Of a DNA stretch of 64,000 bases, positions 46,071 through 58,232 are shown piece after piece. Under the pieces are notes generated by a model. That model worked only from the letters and a program-made list of their open reading frames with translations, had not been told where the DNA came from and made no database searches. The stretch covers positions 468,543,650-468,607,649 of the forward strand of contig CM042684.1 in NCBI GenBank assembly GCA_023614405.1, written 5' to 3'. The translations under genes were made by a program, and so were the position numbers. The stretch's first letter is position 1, and the number at the start of each line of letters is the position of its first letter. Source of the DNA: Avena insularis. Its lineage: Eukaryota > Streptophyta > Magnoliopsida > Poales > Poaceae.

Positions 46071-48385
46071 GCGCCAGGCGCTGGCGCGAGCAAGGATCCG
46101 GCACCAGATCCGGAGGTAACGCCAAAGGCATCAAGGAAAAGTAGAGGTCCTCCGCTAGAGAGGCCAGAGAATATGCTGCAGCAGGCGATGGATAGCTTAG
46201 CAAACCCAGTAGCAGCAGTGGTAGATCCGGCTCAGGCACAGGCCGAGCTAGAGGAGACTAGGCAAAAATACTAGAAGGTGCGAAAAAGATAGCCGCGGCT
46301 CAGCAATCGTTGAACATGACACTACGTGAATACGCAAAGGCAAATAAGGTAGATGCTGTAAAAGTAAAAGGGAGAAACCTCATGAGTGAAATGAACAAAG
46401 AGGGTGATACTAGGATTGAGGAATCAGAGAACTGTTTATCCGTGGGGCTGCCGAAGTATAGTACCCCGGCAAAAAATCTCAGAGCAGCAGATGCAGTTGC
46501 GTCCGAGTTAGAGGGTCTGACGGGTGAAGCCCGTCAGAGACAGCAAGATAGGGTCAATGAGTTGGTTCGGATCGCGAACATGCAAAATGAGGAATTACTC
46601 AGGGCTAACCCGGAGAGGGCTGGGGCCTCCAAGATCGTTCATTCGGTGGTGGGTAATCTGGAGAAATCCGTTGGAGCTGCATCGTCTCCTCATGGTGGTC
46701 CTAGGAGAGAAGAGGTGGTAACCTCGGCCAGGAGGAACAAACAGATAAACCCGTATGACCCGGCAAGGGCAGGGAACGGAAAAGAAGTACATAGAAATGA
46801 GGATCGACGGAGTGTGAGCCGAGGTGAAGCTGGCCGAGGTAACCGCGACCAATTCAATGTCGGTCAAGGGAATGCTGTAAACGGCAATGCCGGACAGCGT
46901 AATTCGGTAGGTGTAGGGCAACCGTAGCAGCGGAATATACCACGGCAAGAGCGCAGTGCCGGCCAAGGTATGCAACAGAGAGCAGTTCCATAGGAGCAGG
47001 ATAGATACAATGACGGTGATTCGGAAATGGTGAATGCTGGGTATCCCAGGCCAGACTATCACGTGATAGGGTCAAGATTGGGAAGTAGGAATTTGATGTC
47101 TGACGACGCCAGATTAAAACTGGATCGGCTGTATAGGTCGGAGCAAATTGAATGTCAAGGTCCTCCGGGTCCTGCGTGTTTTGGGCCCCGGATCATGAAG
47201 GAGCCTCCGGTACCTAACTTCCAGTTACCTAGAGGCACAAAAACGTATGACAGTAGCACTAAGCCGGAGGATTGGTTGATTAACTATGCTACATCTGTAA
47301 AAATTGCTACAGGCAATTTGAGATGGGCAGTGAGATATGTACCCAGATGTTGGAGGGGCCAGCGAGGGTATGGCTAAACAATTTGCCGCCCGGAAGTATT
47401 AACTGTTGGATCGATTTTGAGAAAATGTTTGTCAGCAATTTCTCAAGTACGTATCAGAGGCCGAATAGGCCACAGACCCTAGCAATGTTCAAGCAGAAAC
47501 CGAATGAGAGAGACCGGAAATTCCTAACCCGGTGGTGTACAGTGCGAAACTCCTGTGAGGGTGTAATTGAGTCACAGGCCATAGCATGGTTTGCGCAAGG
47601 GTGCAGATATGCAAGCATGTTGTGGCAAAGATTGCAAAGGGATATGCCAACTACGTTGGCAGAGACAATCCGGATCGCTGATTCGTACACCTTGGGTGAT
47701 CCGACTCAACCCAGGTTAATGCCAAGTGAGTCAAACGAGGAATACTACCAGAGAGATGGAGCCGGGTCATCCCGGAGGAATGATTACCGAGGTAAAAGAA
47801 GAGATGACAGACCGGATTACCGGTACAGTTCACAACAAGTTGCTGCTGTGAATCAAGATCAATCTGGTGCGGGAACCAACCAACGTAAGAAAACTGGAGG
47901 ACAACAGTGGACTCCAAGAAATGATGGCAAGAAGACTTGGACGCCAGAGCAGAAGAAACAGTGACAGGAGAAGAAGGACCATCCGAGGTATACTTATGAG
48001 TCAGTGTAGGATCAGCCATGTAAATTTCACACGCCAAATCCGAGTAACCCAGGAGGTCATACAACAAGGCAGTGTGAGTGGATGCGAAAGATAGAACAAG
48101 GTGGTTCGGGGAATGCTCGGGCACCTCGGAATGATCAACCTCGGCAGGAGTTACCCCGGCAGCAATTGTTCTCCGGAGCAAACACGCAACAGTTAATGTT
48201 GCCTCCCCCCTCCGCCAAGGTATGACAACCATGAGAGAAGGGATGCAGTGCATCAAGTGGAAGACCAGCGTCAACCGGATCAGAGGTACCCCGGAAACGA
48301 GGGGAGGAATGAGTATAGAGAACATCATCAGAGCTACTGTGTGTTTACCATAGAAGAGACAGACAGAAAGAGTTTGCAGCGCTGA
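46071..48385 (+). pseudogene. gag: Gag of element C, broken
   Basis: The start is probably the ATG at about 46071 (MIAPGAGASKDPAPDPEVTP). A TAG near 46272 and a frame change lead into 46310-46927. More stops (about 46926 and 46990) precede 47027-47377 (CFGPRIMKEPPVPNFQLPRG). A one-base shift near 47340 leads to 47323-47964, with the gag core LEGPARVWLNNLPPGSINCW and the AIAWFAQGCRYASMLWQRL block. Gag would form the particle. The N-terminal third is long, charged and repetitive (GRGNRDQFNVGQGNAVNGN), as in Tat elements. Past 47964 the frame is again closed. Non-functional in this copy. Confidence 0.85.
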
Positions 48386-48388
48386 CAC

Positions 48389-48898
48389 ATGGAAGTAAAT
48401 GCGGTAATTCTGGCTGTGACGAGGTATATGCCTTGGTCGGACCAGGAAATTACCTGGAGCATCAAAGATCATCCCAAGCTTATGCCAAGTCCTGGTTCGT
48501 ACGAGCTAGTGTTGGACCCAACACTCATTGGGCCAAATATCAATGTGAGGTTCTCAAAGGTGCTGATTGACAATGGCAGCAGCATAAATATCATGTACTT
48601 GGACACCATGCGCAAATTGGGTATCTCGGAGAACATGCTCCAAGCTACAAGGACAACTTTCCATGGCATTGTGCCAGGCATTTCTTGTGAGCCCATAGGC
48701 AAGGTCCGGGTTGACGTCTTGTTCGGCACAAGAGATAACTACCGAACTGAGAATTTGGAGTTCGAGGTTGTCAATTTGGAGAGCGCATATCTCGGCAGGC
48801 CAGCTCTGAACAAGTTCATGGCAAGTAGTCATATCATTTACTTGAAGATGAAGCTGCCCGGGCCAAATGGCGTGATTACCATAACAGGTGATTTCTGA
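48389..48898 (+). CDS. Aspartic protease domain of element C
   Basis: An open segment with the Tat protease signature. VLIDNGSSINIMYLDTMRKL carries the catalytic aspartate in D-N-G instead of the more usual D-G-G or D-[ST]-G, followed by LESAYLGRPALNKFMA and the flap-like region. It would cut the Gag-Pol polyprotein. It is separated from gag and from RT by stops, so it is only a remnant of a fused Gag-Pol frame. Confidence 0.82.
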   Translation: MEVNAVILAVTRYMPWSDQEITWSIKDHPKLMPSPGSYELVLDPTLIGPNINVRFSKVLIDNGSSINIMYLDTMRKLGISENMLQATRTTFHGIVPGISCEPIGKVRVDVLFGTRDNYRTENLEFEVVNLESAYLGRPALNKFMASSHIIYLKMKLPGPNGVITITGDF

Positions 48899-49205
48899 CG
48901 TTCTATTGAGTGCGCGTCAGCCGGGTCTAACCTGGCCGAGTCACTTGTGATTGTGCAAGAAAAGAGAAAAATCCAAGAGGTGGCAGCGTTAGCTCAATCC
49001 GCACAGCAGTATATGCCGGCGCTGAGTAATCCGCATGGTAGTGTCTCATTCCAAGCGACAAATGATACCAATAAAGTGCCTGTTGATGATATGTTCCTAG
49101 AGCGCACCGTAACAATTGGTGCCGGGTTAAATGACAAATAGGAAAGCGAGCTCGTCAACTTCCTTCGTGAGAATCGGGATATTTTTTGCTTGGTCCACAT
49201 AGGAC

Positions 49206-50879
49206 TTGCAAGGTGTTCCAAGGGAGTTGGCCGAGCACTCTTTGAACGTGAGACCCAGATCAAAGCCGGTGAAGCAACCTCTCCGCCGCTTCACCGAAGA
49301 CAGGAGAAAAGTCATAGGAGATGAGATAGCTCGGTTGCTAGCAGCTGGATTTATCATGGAAGTACTTTACCCTGATTGGCTGTCTAATCCGGTGCTGGTG
49401 GAGAAGAAGAAGAAGAAGGACGATCCGAATGTGGCAGTGGTTTGGCGCATGTGTATCGATTACACGAACCTGAACAAGGCGTGTCCAAAGGATCCATTCC
49501 CACTGCCAAGGATAGACCAGGTCATAGATTCCACTACTGGGTGTGAACTGTTGTCATTCATTGATGCATATTCTGGTTTCCACCAGATACCTCTGAACCC
49601 AAGTGATCAAATAAAGTCCGCCTTTATCACCCCGTATGGGGCTTATTGCTATCGCACCATGCCATTTGGTTTATGTAATACAGGGGCAACGTACCAAAGA
49701 TGTATGCAGAAATGTTTGCACAACCAAATTGGTCAAAATGTGCACGTATATGTGGATGATGTTGTTATCAAGACCAAGGAAAGCAAAACTCTCCTTGACG
49801 ATATCAGGCAGACATTCGCGAACCTAAGGAGGTTCCGAATGAAGCTTAACCCAGAAAAATGCACTTTCGGTGTCCTGGCTGGAAAATTACTCGGATTTCT
49901 TGTCTCCAGCCGAGGTATCAAAGTCAATCCAACTAAAATCCGGGCCATAGAGCGAATGGAACTGCCGAAGTGCCTTAACGATGTCCAGAAGTTCACTGGT
50001 TGCCTGGCATCCTTAAGTCGGTTTGTATGTCGGTTGGGAGAAAAGGCACTGCCTCTCTATCAACTCATGAAAAAGTCGGACAAGTTCATTTTGACGCCAC
50101 AGGCCAATGAAGCCTTTATCCAATTAAAGAAAATGTTAGCCACTGCACCAGTATTAGCCTCTCCACTATCAAAGGAGCCAATGTTGCTCTATATAGCCGC
50201 AACCAACCGAGTTGTGAGTGCAGTAATTGTGGTAGAGCGCGATGAAGAGGGTAAGTCAGTGCAAAGGCCAGTATATTACCTAAGCGAAGTGTTATCCGCG
50301 TCAAAGCAAAATTATCCGCACTATCAGAAAGTGGCATATGGTGTGTACATGTCGGCTAAGAAGCTAAAACACTATTTTGAGGAGCATCCCATCAAAGTAA
50401 TATGTGAAGCTCCCATATCTGAGATAATGAGTAACAAGGATGCAAGTGGTAGAATTGCAAAATGGGAAATTGAGCGAGCTCCTTATGCGCCACAATATGA
50501 CAGAAGAGAAGCAATCAAGTCTCAGGCTGTGGCCGACTTTTTTGTGGACTGGGCCGAGGTGCAGTACGAACCACCATTACCAGATCCGAACTATTGGAGA
50601 ATGCACTTTGACGGGTCAAAAACAAAAACCGGGTTAGACGCCGGAGTTGTGCTTACCTCGCCAAAAAATGACCAGCTGAAGTATGTGCTGCAGATCCATT
50701 TCGCAGCATCAAACAATGTGGCCGAATATGAGGCACTAGTACATGGGCTCAAAGTGGCAAAAGAAATTGGGATACGTCGGATCCAATGCTTTGGCGACTC
50801 GGATTTGGTAGTTCAGAAAGTGTCGGGGCTGTGGGACGCTCTTGATCCAAACATGACATTATACAGATTCCATGTGTAG
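49206..50879 (+). pseudogene. Reverse transcriptase and RNase H of element C
   Basis: 557 open codons. RT motifs in order: CIDYTNLNKACPKDPFPLPR (residues 83-102), the catalytic D120 in FIDAYSGFHQI, MPFGLCNTGATYQR, and the catalytic YVDD at 182-185. The RNase-H-like tail (YYLSEVLSASKQNYPHYQK) and RNase H proper follow (HFDGSKTKTGLDAGVVLTS, ASNNVAEYEALVHGLKVA, FGDSDLVVQ). A TAG at 50877 ends the frame just before the RNase H tail, which continues in frame to about 51250. The RT core looks intact. The stop and the frame break from the protease are the defects. Confidence 0.92.
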
Positions 50880-51256
50880 AAAATATCTGGTTATTTTGAG
50901 GGATGCGAATTTTGCCATGTACCCCGGGTGGAACATGAGGCTGCCGACGTATTGTCGAAGCTCGGATCAATCCGACAAGCAATTCCACCGGGTGTAGCAT
51001 TAGAACACCTCAGGAAACCATCTATCAGGCCGTCCCCAGAGACCGACCCAATCTACGTCCCGGGAGATCCGGAGTCCAGAGCTGTACCCATGGACATTGA
51101 CATGGGAGGTGATACGCGTAACCCAGGGACTGCCTCGGTGAACCCGGGGACTGCTTCACAAGACCCGGGGACTGTTCAGCGTGATCCGGCTGAGGTTATG
51201 CCGGTGGATCAGATGGAAATTGATGAGGATGTGTTCCCAATACGAGCCGTACCATC

Positions 51257-52524
51257 TTGGGCATTACCCATATTCCAATTCCTAAAAGATGGAACCTTAC
51301 CGCTGAGGAGGTGCTTTCCAGGCAAACTCAGAGGAGAGCAAAAGCATACACGATCATCAATTCCGAACTATACAAAAGGAGTGTGACCAATGTCCTCCAG
51401 CGATGTGTTGACCTGGAAGAAGGGATTGACATCTTCCGAGATATACATCAAGGGGAATGTGGGCATCATGCCTCGTCCAGAGCGTTGGTGGCGAAATCTT
51501 TCCGACATGGGTTCTACTGGCCAAGTGCCTTAGAACAAGCAGAGGACTTGGTAAGAAAATGCAATGGTTGTCAGAGGTACGCAACCAAGACACATATGCC
51601 AATGTCTAAGCTCAAGACCATACCAATTACTTGGCCATTTGCTGTATGGTGTTTGGACATGGTTGGCCCGTTGAAACCTGCGAGGGGGAACATGACCCAC
51701 ATCTTAGTCATGGTTGCTAAGTTTACAAAGTGGATCGAAGTAAAGCCAATAAGGAAATGTGATGGAGCTACGGACGTGACATTCCTCAAAGATATCATCT
51801 TGAGATACGGTTATCCTCACAGTATCATAACAGATAATGGCACGAATTTTGCTGAAGGAGCATTTGCGCGATTCTGCCAGGATAAGAAGATCCGGCTAGA
51901 CGTAGCCTCGGTAGCTCACCCCGCATCGAACGGACAAGTGGAAAGATCCAACGGATTAGTATTATCCGGGATAAAACCCCGGCTCATTGAGCCGCTGCAA
52001 AGATCAGTGGGGTGCTGGATAGAAGAACTACTAGCGGTACTGTGGAGTTTAAAAACAACTCCAAATCCATCAATAGGCTATACGCCATTCTTTCTAGTAT
52101 ATGGGGCAGAAGCTGTATTACCAGCCGACATAGAGCATGATTCGCCTAGGATCACCCAATACACAAAAGCCAAAGTGCAAGAAGCCCGGCAAAATGATGT
52201 TGATCTGCTAGACGAAGCGAGAGAATTGGCATTGTCCAGATCCGCCATATATCAGCAAAATCTCCAACGCTATCATAGCCGGAAAGTAAACCCCCGAGTC
52301 TTCCGGGAAGGTGATCTGGTACCCCAGTTGGTACAACGTACTACTGGCATGCATAAGTTATCCCCCCCACATGGGAAGGGCCATTCATCGTGAGCAAAGC
52401 ATTGCACAATGACTCATATTATCTCATCGATGCAAAACCACAGGAGAAGAACAAGGCAGACAGGTCCGGCGAGGAATCTAAACGTCCATGGAATGTAGCT
52501 CTACTTCGTCCTTTCTACACTTAG
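51257..52524 (+). pseudogene. Integrase of element C
   Basis: The HHCC zinc finger is complete (H64, H70 or H71, C102, C105 in HQGECGHH ... KCNGC). The catalytic triad is present: D134 in CLDMVGPL, D193 in ITDNGTNF and E229 in SNGQVERSNG, giving the D,D-35-E spacing. The C-terminal IYQQNLQRYHSRKVNPRVF block leads to GDLVPQLVQ. A frameshift near 52370 moves the last ~45 codons (KALHNDSYYLIDAKP ... RPFYT) to another frame, ending at 52524. Apart from that shift the domain is intact. Confidence 0.92.
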
Positions 52525-53139
52525 CAGAGATGTGTGTGTATCCGAGTCACTCATGTCGATATGTATGCCGGCAATGAACTTATCAATGAAATCTTGGCAC
52601 CTCGAGCAGTAACTCGGGGACTGCCTTAATAATATTTGTTGTATTTGGTATTTATTTATATGTCGGCTGGCGTAAGTTGTTTCTACCTAACCCGGACTAG
52701 TAGTGTGTGAGCACCAAAAGCCTAACTCTTTGACTTGCTGTTGTCCAACAAGATTTGGCTTCATGGCAAGCAAGGGAACAAGTTTGGAATTGCGTAACAC
52801 ATGAAAAACGACTAAGGGAAGGAACTTAATCGAGCCGACGTTTGTTTTTCGTACTAACCTTATGTTTACTTTCGATTTATTATGCTGAATTATTTTGAGC
52901 TAATCCTAAAGTTTCCAAGTATTGTTAAGTCAATTTTTGAAGCTCGGACTCGTAAGTCATAAAACCGAACCAAGGTAGACACGAGCCGAGCCAAGAAATT
53001 GGAAGAACACGAAAATGAAACTCGGGGACTACGCCCAAGTCAATCCAGCATAAAAACTTAGTAGCAAAATATCACTTGTGTGCTTGATACAATTGCACCC
53101 GGCATACTGGGGATCTGATGAAATTTAAAGTGTTTATAA
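52525..53139. other. Spacer between convergent pol and antisense gene (C)
   Basis: About 600 bp between the end of integrase and the end of the antisense gene. No ORF of note. AACTCGGGGACTACGCCCAA near 53022 and CTCGGGGACTG near 52614 are short polypurine-like motifs. Confidence 0.55.
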
Positions 53140-56100
53140 TCAAGGAGCAGCAGGAGGAGGTAATTCGCCCAAGAAAAGTGCAGCCTCGGCTTCAGAGTCA
53201 TCTGCGTCTTCCTCGACATCCAAAGCTTCGTCCTCTTCATCCTCATCTGAATCATCTTCAACGTTTTCAGCATTTTCATCGTCGGCGACATCTAGTAAGC
53301 TTGGTCCCTCGTTCCATTGATGAATGGGGGCGTATTGGATGAAGCTATGGGCGCAAGCCTTGCGCCGAGCTACCCAATCCGGGTCAGTGGACCACCTTGA
53401 TCCGGTGCGCATGCGCTCAAGGAGTTTGAGGTTAATCTTCTTGTACCACGTAAGCACGTAGTGAAGAACGATCTCAGCTCGGGCGCGTCCAGCAGATTCT
53501 CTCCAAAGATCGAGCTAAGTCTCGCACTCCATAAGCCTGGCAAAAAGAGCAGGGGCACCCTCTGGAGTATCTTCTCCAGGCCAAAAGGCATTGAAGATCC
53601 GGATTGCTACATCCAAGATGTCCTTGCCGCAGTTCTTCACAATCTCGACACGAGAGGACAAGCTGACCAGCAAGTCCTCCATGTCATATGGAATTTCTCT
53701 AGCCCCAGGGGCAATTGGGGTACCCCTTTTCTGGCGGTAGTTGCAACAACATTGCCCTCTAGAAATTTGTCTGAAAACGAGACAGGTGAAATAAGTAAGA
53801 AGGGTTGACCCGGAGAGATTCATGACAATTGAAGAGAAAAGGAACTTACGAGAAATGTGGCTGTGGATCCAGGTTAGCTCCTTGGTACACTTGTCACGCC
53901 TCTCCCGGAGTTGAACAAGCTCAGCATTCACTGACTCAAGTTTAGAGTCGGCCTCCTTCAGCAATTCTTGGTCCTTGGCTATCTGGAGGTTGAGGCGCTC
54001 GCGCTCTTCAGTAAAGTCCTGGCCAGCTTTTTGAAGTTCGGATTGGTGCTGCGCTTTCAGCTTCTTCATGTCCGCCTTAAGCTTAGCGATTTCATCATCT
54101 TTGGTTTGGAGGACGGCGAGTTCATCATCTTTCTTCTTGAGTACAGCTTGGTGTTGCCCTGCTTGTTCGAGAAAATGCAGCATCATATCAGGCACGCGCA
54201 CACTATCTTCAAGAGAGGCTAAAATAGTTTGTTGACCCGGCAAAGCCGAGGTATGAATATTTGCCGAGCCAAGGAGAAAAGGAAATAGAGTGCGTAGGAA
54301 GGAAGCAAAAATGACTTACCTTTGATCTGCTCCAAATTTTTCCTCATGATGGTATTCTCAGCCTCCACCCCAGCTGCGAAATCCGAATGATGGATTAGTT
54401 CGGCGGAAAAAGATGAAGACAAATGAAAAAATGCCAAGGAAGAAACTTACCCCTTTTCTCGTGTTCAGCGAGAAGTGCACTATGTTTTGCGCGCAGAATC
54501 TTGTGAGTATCCAGGAGACGCTGAAACTCAGCGCTCCAGCGATTGGTAGTCACCTGAAAAGAGTACAAAAGGATAGCTTAGTCTTGTGCATATTAGAAGT
54601 GTACAAGATCCGGGCCAAGTGGAACTTAACCCGACTCTAGGTGTGTGCATATTCGAAGTGTACAAAATCCGGGCCAAGTGGAACTTAACCCGGCTCTAGG
54701 TGTGTGCATATTCGAAGTGTACAAGATCCGGGCCAAGTGGAACTTAACCCGGCTCTAGTGTGTGCATATTCGAAGTGTACAAAATCCGGGCCAAATGGAA
54801 CTTAACCCGACTCTAGGTGTGTGCATATTCGAAGTGTACAAAATCCGGGCCAAGTGGAACTTAACCCGGCTCTAGGTGTGTGCATATTCGAAGTGTACAA
54901 AATCCGGACCAAGTGGAACTCAACCCGGCTCTAGGTGTGTGCATATTCGAAGTATACAAGATCCAGGCCAAGTGGAACTTAACCCGGCTCTAGGTGTGTG
55001 CATATTCGAAGTTATTAAGGAGCTACGTTAGTTTACTATGGAGCATCCGACCGAGTAACAAGTTACTCCCCCGGAGGCTCGGGGACTAATGGCTATATCA
55101 ATAATATCTACTACATGTTAAGGAAAAGACAAAGTAACCTACCTCCATCATCCGACCTGCAAGATTAATTGCCTTGGCAGCAGTATTCATCTGCGCAGCA
55201 AATTCGGCGGGACCGAACTTCTCTGGGAGATCGTCATTGTGGACGAACTCCGCCTTGTTCCAGTTATTTACAAACTCGATCAAGGTCGGAGGATATCGTT
55301 CACCGCTAAGCATGTGGGGCACCACTAGACCCTTGGCATGCGCTTCCTTCCTCTCAACATGGGGAACGACTGGGCTGGTGTGCAAAACGAGTTGCGCATT
55401 AGCTGGCTCGGCAGGGGCGTCCTTCGGTGGCGGAATCTTCTTTGGGAGCATGGATGCAAGTGTACGCTGTCCAGCCTCGATTGACGCTGCCCTGGTGGCG
55501 TCAGGAGCCTTTTTGCCCTTGGGCTGCTGTTGAGAAGTTGAAGTTGTTGTCTGATTTGCCCTTGCGAGCCTCCTTGGTGCTAGCTTTGGTACTACTGGTA
55601 TCTTCTCGCCGAGCCTTGGAAGACTCGGACAAGGCGGAAGGACTTGGTGCTGCTGCTAGTACTTTTGTTGTTGCTGCTGGTGCTAGGGCTGATGATGATG
55701 CTGGTCTTTGTTTTGGCGGAGGTGCTGTGGGTAACTCGGATGAAGCTGGTTGCGGCGGAGCCGAAGTGGTGGTTGTTGCTGCCTCGGCAGAGCCAGTTTC
55801 CTCCGCTCCGAGGTTGCCCTCCTCTTGACGAGGTGGGCTAGAACCCGGAGCAGCCGCTGAACCCTCCAGAATGAGGCTCAACGGGCGTGAATCGTCCCCA
55901 CGAGGGGGGAGAAGGACTGTGTCAGAGCGGCGAGGCAATGCCGGATCCACTCTGTGGGACCTCCACCGCAGCCCTGCCGGATCAAATCATGTATGATGAG
56001 AAACTACAACGAAAGAAGAACAAGTAAATAGCAAAGGGAGAAACGACTTACTCATCCAAAGTCAGGGGTTCCTTGGGCTTGCGACCTCTCCGGGCCATGG

Positions 56101-57870
56101 CCTTGGTCGTGGACTTGGTGGCAGCTTTGTCCGCAGACTTCTTTCGCCTTTTAGCTGGCTGAGAAGGTCCAAAGGAAGAAGCAGATGCAGCCCCCCTCTT
56201 CTTCGGTGCGACCGGGACAGGCTCACCCATGGCAAGGGGAGGATCTTCATGGATCTGCCCACCGGGGTTAGCTGATGTCGGAAAAGCATAAGAAAGGGGG
56301 ACAGCGTCAAATGCCTCCATCACCTCAACGTATGAATCATCTTCATCATCGGACCAATCTCTAATGGAAGACAGTTTACCGGTGGGTCGCTTGGTCGCAT
56401 CCGCCATCGGCAGGAACATCTCCTGATCCGGCTCCTCCTCATCCGAGGTGTCTCGGTCAGGTGCCCATTTGAGAGAAGGATCGGCACCATCCTCAATGGT
56501 TTGCTGAAGAAACATCTAAGGGAAAGAAAAGGCAAAAGGATTAAACCTACAACAGAAACCGACGTATGATTTAATTCGGAAAAGGTTTGGGGCACGGGAC
56601 TTACCGCAGGGGGAAGCCTATCTCAGCAGTAGTGTTCGATCCCCCACGTCCACTCAGCAGAGAAGTCCTTCTTAGTGGTGAAGAGGGACTTGACCCGGTG
56701 GAAGATCTCGGTGTCGCTCAACTCAAATGAGGAGGTCCGGTTGGGGTCACGGCCCCAGCTCATGTGGCAAACTTTATGTATGCGTTTCTGGAGGGGGGAG
56801 ATCCGGTTGCGGACGAATGTGATCATCGCGTCCTCGTTGCGCAATCCCAGGTCCTTCAGCTCTTGGAACCTTTTGTTGACTTGGTTCACCAGGACGGTGG
56901 GCTTCTTGGAGACAATGTCCCACAGATCCGGATTAGGAGGACCCGGAACATACGGGCGTAGCCTGATCAGATCCTCAGTTGTGCTGTTCCGGACATAGAA
57001 AAAGGTCCAGGCCCATCACTTGCAAGAGTCAAGCCCTGTGACTCGGGGGAAGATTGACTGTTTCCTAGGAGAGATGGAGGCTGCACCGAACTACGTGAGC
57101 TGCTTTTCCTCCGGATCCAGAGCTATATTCGGAATTACATTCCAGCAAAGGCCAAAGAACCGGATCCAGAGCTCCTTCGTGGGCCACGGTCCGGTGTAGC
57201 CCTCAATGGTGGAAGCGAAGGTAGAGAGAGAGGTGATGGCATTAGCCGGAAGATGATGCGGCTGAAGCTCATACGTGTTGAGCCAGTCGTTGAAGAAATC
57301 GCTTGCTGGGAGCCCGCATCCACGTTGGAAGTGGGAGAGGAATACCACATACTCACCCGGATTGGGTGAGGGGGCAAGCTCCATAGCAGGAAGACGCGTG
57401 ATGACGCCCTCCGAGATGCGCCGGGTGCGGTATAGCCAGTCAATATCGTCCTGGCAAACCCAGGACCCAGCCCAGGCACCACGGTCGGTGTTCACCGCGT
57501 CCTCCTCCATTTCTTGCTCAGCGACGGCGAGCTCCTCTTAAGTCATCTCAAGATCACTGTCCTCACTGGTGCTAGCGGCGGTGGGTGACAGTGGCCTGGA
57601 TAGGCGAGGACCCGTGGCGAAAGAGATGCGGGGAGGTGGCGGCGACGCGGGTGCGTGAGGAAACGGTGCAGCGGACGCGCTGTCGCTGGAGAGGAAGAAG
57701 AAGAGGCAAAGGGGGCGCGAGAGTGGGGAAAGGACCCAAGGGGCGCCCCCACCCCTATTTAACCATGCCCTTAAGGGATGGTGGGATCGCGCTATGCGGG
57801 CGGGCCACACGGTGCGGCCATGTATAACCCGGATCGACCAATCAGCAACGAGCCACAGGAAGGGCCACAA
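53140..57870 (-). pseudogene. Spliced antisense gene of element C
   Basis: A long - strand gene opposite to gag-pol. The N-terminal exon (to 56605, donor gtaagt) has EYVVFLSHFQRGCGLPASDF and LNTYELQPHHLPANAI, the same type of domain as in family A. Exon 56515-56052 is acidic and then basic, with AKRRKKSADK and ARRGRKPKEP, which look like nuclear-localisation or AT-hook-like patches. Ser/Ala/Pro-rich exons (about 55950-55501 and 55451-55098) follow. A coiled coil (54243 to 53870, KKDDELAVLQTKDDEIAKLK) and an acidic C-terminus (NAENVEDDSDEDEEDEALD) end at 53140. Stops at 57540, 57090 and 56623 break it. A 59-bp tandem array lies in one intron. Function unknown, probably nuclear. Confidence 0.72.
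54582..55012. repeat. 59-bp tandem repeat, about 7.3 copies
   Basis: Units read GTGTGCATATTCGAAGTGTA then CAAAATCCGGGCCAAGTGGA then ACTTAACCCGGCTCTAG, back to back without spacers and differing by a few bases. The first unit is the most diverged and the last is partial. The array lies in an intron of the antisense gene. Confidence 0.95.
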
Positions 57871-58221
57871 GGCGCAAGAGATCCCATGACGTGACGTTAT
57901 GATGCAGTTAACGAGGAGACAGGCACGATGTGACGTGTGCTACAGTAATAACTGACAATTACTATGGCGGCTACTGGCGTAGGCCCTTAAAATGAGGCAA
58001 AGTAATGATTAACCTCCACGTGGGGAAGCGTACAAGAGAAGGAGGAATGACCCGGAAGAGTATGAGGTGACCCGGCCAGCGAGTGGAAACTCGGAATGTG
58101 CCAAGGGAAAGTAAACCTATGAAATCCGGACTATGAGGTAACTTGGAAAGGGAGCCAGAGGCTCCATAAAATTGAACTTGCTGTGGCCTTAGCCGCTAAG
58201 GCAGCTAAGACCGCACCAGCT
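57871..58221. other. Region upstream of the C antisense gene
   Basis: About 350 bp between the antisense gene and the polypurine tract. No ORF of note. It would hold any promoter for the antisense gene, but no TATA box is obvious. Confidence 0.5.
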
Positions 58222-58232
58222 TCGGGGACTAA
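58222..58232 (+). promoter_or_regulatory. Polypurine tract of C
   Basis: TCGGGGACTAA directly before the 3' LTR start TGTTGGGG. Confidence 0.75.

Noticed and set aside
54582..55012. CRISPR-like array
   Set aside because: The units are contiguous with no unique spacers, and the DNA is plant nuclear. It is a tandem repeat.
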